Shown: piece by piece, positions 1 through 5,162 of the stretch | How positions within the stretch are numbered: the stretch's first letter is position 1 | Layout: each line of letters opens with the position of its first letter | DNA from: Nitrosotalea sp. | GTDB taxonomy: Archaea; Thermoproteota; Nitrososphaeria; Nitrososphaerales; Nitrosopumilaceae | Direction: 5' to 3' | Assembly (NCBI GenBank): GCA_023252335.1 | Contig: JAJPEA010000105.1 | Location: forward strand, 1-5,372 | Length of the DNA: 5,372 bases | The notes under the pieces: generated by a model | Told to the model about the DNA's origin: nothing | Database searches by the model: none | What the model saw: only the letters and a program-made list of their open reading frames with translations | Position numbers and translations under genes: made by a program

Positions 1-1478
1 TTATTTCCATTGACAATATCTGAAAATATCGGGCTGGGAATTTTTTTATAAAACAATGGATTGAGATATCCCACTTGGTGTCCTGTACCTTGGTTTACAA
101 GTGCAACTAGTCCTGCATAAAGTGGTGCAACGGCACTTGTTCCGCCAAAGATTGTCTCTTCTCCATCAACTAGCACATCATATCCTGTCACAGGGTCTGC
201 ATTGCCTGCAACATCTGGCACACCCCTGCCAATGCGGCCTCCAGAGTTTACAGACGGTGGAATGTGTGCTCCACTCTGCCAGCTTGGCAGATCAAATGCA
301 TCACTGATGCCTCCACCAGTAGCTCCACCAGTTGGCAAGTCATTCCAGACAGATTCTGATGTTATCTTGTTGTTCGATGATTCTACTCTGGTTCCTCCAC
401 ATGCAAGAACATACGGACTGGATGCAGGAAAGTCCACATGGGCAAGACCATCACTTACCCCATCTGATGACCCGCCATCGCCTGCTGCTGCACAAATTGT
501 TATGCCAAGTGCAGAGGCATTCTCAAACGCCTGGTTGAATGCAGTTAATGATTGTGCAGTCCAATTTGATTCTGAAGCACCCCAGCTAATCGAAATAACC
601 GAAGGCTTGTTGGTTTTATCGTGTATTGCTGCATCTATTGCATCAAGAAACCCAATGTCTGTATTTGGGCCAAAGTATACTGCCAGATTTGATTTTGGTG
701 CAATGGCACCTGCCACTTCGATGTCAAGTGCCACCTCGCCATCAGGCCCGTTAGCACTGCCTGTTGGGCTGTTGTCTGCGTCATCAACTGATACTGAAAA
801 AACATTCGGTGTGCCAAGGCCTATTTTTTTAAAATATGTCTCAATGTCTGATGTGTTATACCCTCCGCCAAGCTCTATTATTCCAATACACTGGTTGCTA
901 CCATCAAGGCCCTGGGGAAAATCATAGAGTGCTGCAAGCGCAGGTGATGTGTATGATATTTTGGGTTTTGCATGGCTTAATCTGCGAAAGTGCGGCTTGG
1001 CCTGGACACGATTGTCCAGTCCAAATACTCCTTGTACAATGCTTGAAATTTCTACGGGTACGTGTATCTTGCCAACTCTTCCACGATACGTCCCGGAAGG
1101 ATGGTTATACATGGCAAGTTTGACATCAAATGCTTTAGATAATTGTGCTATGGTTCCCACAAGTATTACCTTGCATTGAGGCATGTTTGCCTGGATTACC
1201 TCAAGGCCATGATCTTTTGCAAACGAGCGTATCTTGGCAACATCATCAGGTGAAGCTCCAAACCGTGTGCTAAATTCATCATGGGTTATGTGTTGACGGT
1301 CTTTTGGCAGGCGTGAGATGTTTTTCTCAATTATATTCCGTATGTGGTCTGTTGCAGTCCTTCGAACAAGGATTGTTACTTTGATCCTCTCATTTGGGTT
1401 AATTGCGCCTGCAGGAGTAGAGCCTGGCAACAATGCACGCTCACTAGATATGATTGGAATTTTTTTTGATGCGGACAT
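1..1478 (-). CDS. S53 family (kumamolisin-like) serine-carboxyl peptidase, C-terminus cut by window edge
   Basis: A sedolisin-type endopeptidase precursor; the family cuts proteins at acid pH. The frame is open for 492 codons from the ATG at 1478 and runs off the left edge without a stop. Residues about 30-155 look like the pro-kumamolisin activation domain (basic VTILVRR strand, then a THDEFSTRFGAS segment). The catalytic domain starts near residue 175. The visible active site is Glu248 and Asp252 in GEVALDIEVAG, the oxyanion Asp334 in AAGDGG and the nucleophile Ser448 in GGTSAVAP. Spacings of 4, 82 and 114 residues equal those of kumamolisin E78/D82/D164/S278. Glu202 and Trp299 match its supporting Glu32/Trp129 pair. 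Asp487-Ile488 are probably the first calcium ligands; the remaining ligands (about 50 residues) lie outside the window. No signal peptide or membrane helix is visible at the N-terminus (MSASKKIPII), so the route of export is unclear. It is divergent from the acetyltransferase gene. The family call is very secure; the substrate is unknown. Confidence 0.96.
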   Translation of the reverse strand, partial: MSASKKIPIISSERALLPGSTPAGAINPNERIKVTILVRRTATDHIRNIIEKNISRLPKDRQHITHDEFSTRFGASPDDVAKIRSFAKDHGLEVIQANMPQCKVILVGTIAQLSKAFDVKLAMYNHPSGTYRGRVGKIHVPVEISSIVQGVFGLDNRVQAKPHFRRLSHAKPKISYTSPALAALYDFPQGLDGSNQCIGIIELGGGYNTSDIETYFKKIGLGTPNVFSVSVDDADNSPTGSANGPDGEVALDIEVAGAIAPKSNLAVYFGPNTDIGFLDAIDAAIHDKTNKPSVISISWGASESNWTAQSLTAFNQAFENASALGITICAAAGDGGSSDGVSDGLAHVDFPASSPYVLACGGTRVESSNNKITSESVWNDLPTGGATGGGISDAFDLPSWQSGAHIPPSVNSGGRIGRGVPDVAGNADPVTGYDVLVDGEETIFGGTSAVAPLYAGLVALVNQGTGHQVGYLNPLFYKKIPSPIFSDIVNGN

Positions 1479-1498
1479 GCTTGTGGTCTCTCAGTGTA

Positions 1499-1508
1499 AT
1501 TTAAAAAA
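1499..1508 (-). promoter_or_regulatory. TATA-like box of the S53 peptidase gene
   Basis: On the minus strand this reads TTTTTTAAAT, centred about 26 bases before the peptidase ATG. That spacing would put the transcript start at or next to the start codon (a leaderless mRNA), which is common in archaea. No ribosome-binding site is seen before the ATG, which agrees with this. Confidence 0.45.
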
Positions 1509-1592
1509 TTGCTGTAACAATGTTCTAGTTGTGAGATTCATGTATCATAATTTACAAAGATTTTTGTTTGATAATTTGGGAAAGATAAATTA

Positions 1593-2060
1593 ATGAAAAT
1601 AACGCAGGCAAGCGCCTCAGACTTGGAGCAAATACTTGAACTACAAAAGATATCATATACAAGCCAGGCTGAACTGTACAACGATTTTTCAATACCCCCA
1701 ATGACGCAGACCATGCAAGAGATGCATGATGATTTTTCATACAAGAAATTTCTCAAGGCAGTAGAAAATGATGCCATAGTAGGCTCAGTTCGAGCATTTG
1801 AAAAAGATGGCACTTGCCACATTGGCCGCCTCATGGTTCACCCTAGTTTCCAAAACAAAGGCATTGGTTCAAGTCTAGTTCATGAGATAGAAAACACGTT
1901 TGGCGCCTGTAAAAGGTTTGAATTATTCACAGGAAGCAAAAGTGAGAAGAACATTTTGCTTTACCAAAAGATTGGCTATAAAATTTTCAAGACTGAAAAA
2001 ATAAACGAAAATGTGTCCCTTGTCTATTTGGCAAAGTTATCCATCATGCCCTTTTTGTGA
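1593..2060 (+). CDS. GNAT family N-acetyltransferase
   Basis: A 155-residue single-domain GCN5-related acetyltransferase, the usual length for the family. It would transfer an acetyl group from acetyl-CoA to an amine; the acceptor cannot be told from sequence. The N-terminal strand and helix (MKITQASASDLEQILELQ) are typical. Motif A lies at residues 76-100: the strand IGRLMVHPSF is followed by the acetyl-CoA pyrophosphate loop QNKGIG (87-92) and the helix SSLVHEIE. Motif B follows near 108-130, with ELFTGS and the LLYQKIGYKI segment. There is no signal peptide, so it is cytoplasmic. The start at 1593 gives a full-length fold; a weak TATA-like TTTACAAA at 1551-1558 would leave a short leader. 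Its last 37 bases overlap the convergent zinc-finger gene. A T-rich stretch at about 2149-2167 could end its transcript. Confidence 0.9.
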   Translation: MKITQASASDLEQILELQKISYTSQAELYNDFSIPPMTQTMQEMHDDFSYKKFLKAVENDAIVGSVRAFEKDGTCHIGRLMVHPSFQNKGIGSSLVHEIENTFGACKRFELFTGSKSEKNILLYQKIGYKIFKTEKINENVSLVYLAKLSIMPFL

Positions 2061-2131
2061 GCATGCATCAAGTGAACTTCGAGACCTTCATTTGAATAAA
2101 AAACTGTGTCGCATTCCTTGCAGGTAGGCAT
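2024..2131 (-). CDS. 35-residue single C2H2 zinc-finger protein
   Basis: A very small gene that is easy to miss. Translation begins MPTCKECDTVFYSNEG and contains one classical zinc finger: Cys4-X2-Cys7-X12-His20, then His23 and His25, so the last ligand spacing is X4 (or X2). Phe11 and Leu17 sit at the usual hydrophobic core positions. A basic KK pair follows and the protein ends NFAK. The protein is essentially just the finger, so it could bind nucleic acid or a protein partner; no target can be inferred. The ATG at 2131 is supported by a TATA-like box 27 bases upstream, implying a leaderless mRNA. The gene converges on the acetyltransferase and overlaps its 3' end by 37 bases. A T6 run on this strand at 2001-1996, about 23 bases past the stop and inside the acetyltransferase coding region, could terminate it. 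Single-finger proteins of this type are, to my knowledge, common in Nitrososphaerota. Confidence 0.78.
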   Translation of the reverse strand: MPTCKECDTVFYSNEGLEVHLMHAHKKGMMDNFAK

Positions 2132-2153
2132 GGAATCATTTAGAGTGATTTTG

Positions 2154-2162
2154 ATTTAATTT
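2154..2162 (-). promoter_or_regulatory. TATA-like box of the zinc-finger gene
   Basis: On the minus strand this is AAATTAAAT, centred 27 bases before the ATG at 2131, the spacing expected for an archaeal leaderless transcript. No Shine-Dalgarno sequence precedes the start. Confidence 0.45.
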
Positions 2163-2190
2163 GTTTGATTGAAATAAAGCTAGCTAGAGA

Positions 2191-2409
2191 TCAGAAAAAA
2201 TTCGGTTCAAAGATTTTTTTGGCGTCCTGGGTCTCCCATAGGATAATCTCCAATTTGCAGCGCATACACTGTGAGAAGACTAGTCGTAAGGTCAACCTTG
2301 ATTTTCTTTGCCATGTCAGATACTGATTGCCACTTGATTTTGCAACTATAGCTGTTCTATTTGTCACCATAATTCCCATATCAAGTTGACATTTTGATAC
2401 AAAACACAA
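2191..2409 (-). other. possible small or decayed gene (two competing frames)
   Basis: Between about 2215 and 2345 the base composition is clearly richer in GC than the surrounding intergenic DNA, which suggests present or former coding sequence on the minus strand. Two frames compete. One runs 72 codons from a TTG at 2409 to a stop at 2191 and contains a Cys-Met-Arg-Cys pair. The other gives a more protein-like 35-residue product from an ATG at 2314 to a stop at 2207 (MAKKIKVDLTTSLL..., then IGDYPMGDPGRQ). This frame is open 15 further codons upstream, back to a stop. An A7 run on this strand (2220-2214) lies at the end of both and could have shifted the frame. I recognise neither product. 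This could be a real microprotein, a pseudogene remnant or chance. Confidence 0.25.
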
Positions 2410-2771
2410 CTCTGTACATTGATAAAATATTTAAAATTAGTCAGGGTTTGATGAAAACCATTTGGCGCACATATTCACAGATGGCCTTTTACCCGTGACT
2501 GGATAAACAATGTTTTGATATCATATAAGATTCACGCATCTTTTCTAAGTTTCATTTGATCTCTTGGACGTTTTACAAAAACATGTCAATCATGTTTGCA
2601 AAAAATTATCTGACAACACCAGAAATTTATTTTTCTAAAATATGTTTTGAGAATTTACATTGACAAAATTTTCCAAGTATGAAATTTATTTAATAAATCA
2701 GAACAGCCAAGTGACCATAAAATAACCTGCGTTATTGAAAGTAAAGATTATCATTTTAACTGCCTATTTGC

Positions 2772-2786
2772 ATTTTCTCTGAAAAT
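2772..2786 (-). terminator. small hairpin just after the Hint-protein gene
   Basis: ATTTTC-AGA-GAAAAT on the minus strand, a 6-base stem with a 3-base loop, starting 11 bases after the stop codon of the Hint gene. No strong T tract follows directly, so a terminator role is weak. A nearly identical hairpin follows the cupredoxin gene at 4243-4257. Confidence 0.2.
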
Positions 2787-2797
2787 AGCGTGAATTT

Positions 2798-4108
2798 TCA
2801 TTTGAGTGTACTGCCAACCAAAATTCCATTTGCCCAGTAAAATCCAGTTGGACCATTTGGCAGTATGTCATATGTGAAAGTTCCATGGTATGGCACCTGC
2901 TCAATATTTTGTATCTTAGAGCCGTCAAGAATATCTCCCATCCTCAACTGGTAAAAGGCCCTGCCATCAGATGTTGGATGGTTTGGTGAGACATACAATT
3001 CTCGTTTATCTTGTAACACTACATGAACCATCATGTGGCCAGGGGGAGATAGAGTTCTACCAGTCTTTAAAATTGTGACAGTTTGTTTATGACCAGAACT
3101 GTCTTGTGTAAATACAGTCATTCCCACAGTCAACTTTTTGACACTTGTGGAGCCATTTGGTGTGTCAATTACAGTGTTTTCAGAGAGACAGATAGGACAG
3201 TTTCTGTTGAGATTTTCAGATTTAAGAAATGTGGCGCTGCCATTACCAATCTTGACAAGTGTCAATTCTTCAGTACAACCATTACTTGCACTATCTCCAA
3301 TGTGCAAAGTTATTGGATAACCAACATTTGTCGCAAGTGGATATTGCCTAAAATCAAGACCTTGAATGTTATCGGGCAAGATCTTTTGTAAAAGCAATGG
3401 TCCTTCCCGCTGGCCCTCGCCTAGTGTTATCAAGGTTCCATTATTTGTCTGATTTTTTGCCCACCCATATTCTACAAGATTTTGTGCTGTCTGCGGCCTC
3501 ACACATGCAGGAAAATTATTCTCCATCTTGAATATCAATACGAGATTGGTATTGCATTGAATATCATCTGGCAAAACTCCCGATCTGAATTGCTTTAATG
3601 GATCAGGTATAGAAGAGGCTGCCTGTACAGATGTGGGCAATATTGTAAACAAGACTGATTTTGAGAGACTGGACGGACTGTTCGCAAATGAAACTGTGGA
3701 GTTTGTTTGGTTTTCATCAGTATAAGAAAATGTTATAGTTGCATTTGCAACACCTGCATCTATTGCTCTGTATGCAGTGTTTCCACCAGGCCCAGATACT
3801 GTAATGCTCTCACCAGGCTTGATAGATTTTGAGATTGCAAAATAGATGCATGGTTTTGTCACATCCATAGTTGCATGACTATCAAAGGCTGCTGAAAACG
3901 GAGACAGGCAATCATTGTGGACAGATATTGTATCAATAGAGTTGTTGACAAGGGTTGCAGTGATGTTGAAATTATCTCCGACTCTAATTGTGGATGGTTG
4001 GACTGTGACACCTTGAATTTGCACACCGGTGTCGTCTGCAAAGACTAGATGATTTGCAATAGTAGTACATGCAATGATTGTAATTATTGAAAGAACCCAA
4101 ATCTTCAT
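2798..4108 (-). CDS. exported protein with C-terminal Hint (hedgehog/intein-type) autoprocessing domain
   Basis: A 436-residue secreted or surface protein. Residues 1-24 form a signal peptide (Lys2, a hydrophobic core, then VFA before DD). Residues about 29-160 resemble an Ig-like beta-sandwich of the CARDB kind, with Cys67 and Cys87 able to form a disulfide. Residues 169-217 hold a PLKQFRSGV...ACVRP...GWA module with Cys185 and Cys202, which I recall from many thaumarchaeal exported proteins. A short beta-rich part (about 250-300) leads into the Hint domain at 307-436. That domain opens with Cys307 in CLSENTVIDTPNG, has the block-B-like VSPNHPT (His377), and ends YDILPNG...YWANGILVGSTLK. It lacks the terminal His-Asn of splicing inteins, and no second extein follows, so thioester formation and N-terminal cleavage or transfer is the expected chemistry. 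Cys304 and Cys307 make a CPIC pair. At least seven N-X-S/T sequons suggest N-glycosylation. What the passenger part does is unknown. Confidence 0.9.
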   Translation of the reverse strand: MKIWVLSIITIIACTTIANHLVFADDTGVQIQGVTVQPSTIRVGDNFNITATLVNNSIDTISVHNDCLSPFSAAFDSHATMDVTKPCIYFAISKSIKPGESITVSGPGGNTAYRAIDAGVANATITFSYTDENQTNSTVSFANSPSSLSKSVLFTILPTSVQAASSIPDPLKQFRSGVLPDDIQCNTNLVLIFKMENNFPACVRPQTAQNLVEYGWAKNQTNNGTLITLGEGQREGPLLLQKILPDNIQGLDFRQYPLATNVGYPITLHIGDSASNGCTEELTLVKIGNGSATFLKSENLNRNCPICLSENTVIDTPNGSTSVKKLTVGMTVFTQDSSGHKQTVTILKTGRTLSPPGHMMVHVVLQDKRELYVSPNHPTSDGRAFYQLRMGDILDGSKIQNIEQVPYHGTFTYDILPNGPTGFYWANGILVGSTLK

Positions 4109-4118
4109 TTGTACAAAT
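4107..4118. promoter_or_regulatory. perfect 12-base palindrome over the Hint-gene start
   Basis: ATTTGTACAAAT is a perfect palindrome that includes the first two bases of the Hint-gene start codon and the presumed transcription start. An operator here would block initiation, but about one such palindrome is expected by chance in a window of this size. Confidence 0.25.
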
Positions 4119-4133
4119 AGTGGGAAAACAGGG

Positions 4134-4142
4134 TTTAAAAAA
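4134..4142 (-). promoter_or_regulatory. TATA-like box of the Hint-protein gene
   Basis: TTTTTTAAA on the minus strand, centred 30 bases before the ATG at 4108. It would give a leader of only a few bases. Because it lies between the cupredoxin and Hint genes, it suggests the Hint gene has its own promoter rather than depending on read-through. Confidence 0.45.
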
Positions 4143-4230
4143 GTGGCGTAGATTTCTTCTAGTTTAAAATGAGTTTCATCTCATGATCAAGTGTAATCTC
4201 ATTTCAGACATTACAGGAGCAAAAATGAGT

Positions 4231-4257
4231 AAAAAACTTGTGATTTTCACTGAAAAT
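4231..4257 (-). terminator. putative terminator of the cupredoxin gene
   Basis: On the minus strand a 6-base stem ATTTTC-AGT-GAAAAT (4257-4243) is followed within a few bases by a T6 run (4236-4231) and a further T5 run at 4225-4221. Archaeal polymerase stops at T-rich tracts, and the site is about 85 bases past the cupredoxin stop and before the Hint-gene promoter. The position is sensible; the stem is weak. Confidence 0.35.
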
Positions 4258-4341
4258 TAGGACCAGATCATTCCATAAAACAACATGCCCAGCGATAACT
4301 GGAATTGCTATTGTCAAGTTTAGATCTTTGATTTCTATAAA

Positions 4342-5025
4342 TTATTTTTCTACAATAAAGTTGCCATCCATCCCAAGTGCAGCATGACCTGGAACTGTAC
4401 ATATGTAATGGTATAACCCAGGAGTTCCTGCAACAAATGTTACATCGCCTGATTCTTTTGGTTTCATAGGATTATCAGCTGTCTTGTATGACGCATTCCA
4501 TACAATGGAACTTGGGTCTTGTGGGTCAGTGACTATACCAAAAGCATGAAATGATTTACTTGGATTTGTCAAGTGTATTGTTACAGTATCACCAGAGTGG
4601 ACATGAATATCCGGATTTGCCCCAGGAGATCCAATTGGTGCATCAAACCCATATTTGCTAAAATCCGAGCTTATCTGAAAACTTAGATCAAAGGATACCT
4701 TGTTTCCATTTGCTGTAACAGTTCCTCCTGTTCCTGCAGGAATTGAGCTGTTTGTGCCAGTAGGAGGTGCTGAAATGCTGTTGACGCTATTTGCTGGAGT
4801 GCTAGACGTAATGTTCTCCATCGGGGCAGCAGTGACCTTGATTCCTGCCGTTGGCAAAAGTGAAACACATTGAATATTTTCAACTGGCAGGCATACAAAA
4901 TTTCCAAGGTATACCATGCCTCCAAACACTAGAGCAGCAGAAATACCCATTGAAACATACCATAGTCTAAATTTCGTAAAGATAGATACAACAAAATGCG
5001 ATATAAGATTGACCACGATTACCAT
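4342..5025 (-). CDS. membrane-anchored cupredoxin (rusticyanin/sulfocyanin-like blue copper protein)
   Basis: A 227-residue type 1 copper protein, probably an electron carrier on the outer face of the cytoplasmic membrane. Residues about 22-44 form one transmembrane helix serving as anchor or uncleaved signal. Residues 65-105 are a Ser/Thr/Pro/Gly-rich linker with N-X-S/T sequons. The cupredoxin fold covers about 106-227. Copper ligands are visible: His160 in SFHAFGI, then Cys209, His214 and Met219 in YHYICTVPGHAALGM. The Cys-X4-His-X4-Met spacing and the PGHAALGM wording closely match rusticyanin and sulfocyanin. Ammonia-oxidising archaea rely on such copper proteins where other organisms use cytochrome c, so transfer towards a terminal oxidase is plausible but inferred. 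The start is uncertain: Met1 gives an odd hydrophobic 20-residue stretch before the helix, and Met26 (ATG at 4950) would give a shorter, more typical signal anchor. Neither start has a clear ribosome-binding site. Confidence 0.92.
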   Translation of the reverse strand: MVIVVNLISHFVVSIFTKFRLWYVSMGISAALVFGGMVYLGNFVCLPVENIQCVSLLPTAGIKVTAAPMENITSSTPANSVNSISAPPTGTNSSIPAGTGGTVTANGNKVSFDLSFQISSDFSKYGFDAPIGSPGANPDIHVHSGDTVTIHLTNPSKSFHAFGIVTDPQDPSSIVWNASYKTADNPMKPKESGDVTFVAGTPGLYHYICTVPGHAALGMDGNFIVEK

Positions 5026-5162
5026 CTGATGCTACCATGGAATAATGATGCCATGCGGGTTTGGTTTATCTTGATTGATTTTTGAGGATCATTCAGATCA
5101 CGTCTAGTGTTTCCGAGTTCCTCACTTTGGTAACTCCATCCATATTCCGGAAGGAATCGCAA
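5019..5162 (-). CDS. weak candidate 47-residue upstream ORF overlapping the cupredoxin start
   Basis: An open frame from a TTG at 5162 (MRFLPEYGWSYQSEELG...) to a TAA at 5021-5019, which overlaps the ATG of the cupredoxin gene by seven bases. Three things speak for it. The bases it covers are richer in GC than the adjoining 5163-5372. A TATA-like TATGTATAG lies about 29 bases before the TTG. The stop/start overlap is of the kind seen in translationally coupled genes. Against it are the absence of an ATG start before codon 36, the short length, and no recognisable domain. It could simply be the leader of the cupredoxin mRNA. Confidence 0.22.
   Translation of the reverse strand: MRFLPEYGWSYQSEELGNTRRDLNDPQKSIKINQTRMASLFHGSIRW

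Larger units (their letters stand above)
2132..2797. other. 666-base AT-rich intergenic region
   Basis: This lies between the 3' end of the Hint-protein gene and the start of the zinc-finger gene. Its right part (about 2420-2797) has no convincing reading frame on either strand and looks non-coding. It contains a dyad AAACATG-N5-CATGTTT at 2579-2597, an AT-only dyad ATTTATT-T-AATAAAT at 2684-2698, and a short hairpin at 2772-2786 just past the Hint-gene stop. Its left part has a GC-richer island described separately. No tRNA, rRNA or CRISPR pattern was seen. The Hint-gene transcript must end here, but no long T tract immediately after its stop marks where. Confidence 0.6.

Noticed and set aside
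306..335. A short direct repeat (CTCCACCAG twice).
   Set aside because: It encodes the Gly-rich TGGATGGG stretch that kumamolisins share (GGSTGGG), so it reflects protein constraint and not a DNA element.
202..927. A 241-codon open frame on the plus strand.
   Set aside because: It is fully antisense to the S53 peptidase, which has an intact catalytic set, and its translation has no recognisable domain. It is a shadow frame.
1538..1834. A 98-codon minus-strand frame over the acetyltransferase start.
   Set aside because: It is antisense to clear GNAT motifs and shows no domain, signal or promoter of its own.
2684..2698. AT-only dyad ATTTATT-T-AATAAAT as an operator.
   Set aside because: Pure AT inverted repeats are common by chance in DNA this AT-rich, and no start codon is suitably placed.
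3188..3199. Hint region as a splicing intein or inserted homing endonuclease.
   Set aside because: There is no endonuclease insert, no terminal Asn and no downstream extein, so splicing is not possible as encoded.
3083..3391. A 102-codon plus-strand frame.
   Set aside because: It lies wholly within the Hint-protein gene on the other strand and its composition is explained by that gene.
4169..4184. ATGAG-N6-CTCAT dyad upstream of the Hint-gene promoter.
   Set aside because: Five-base arms are expected many times by chance; there is no second copy to support it.
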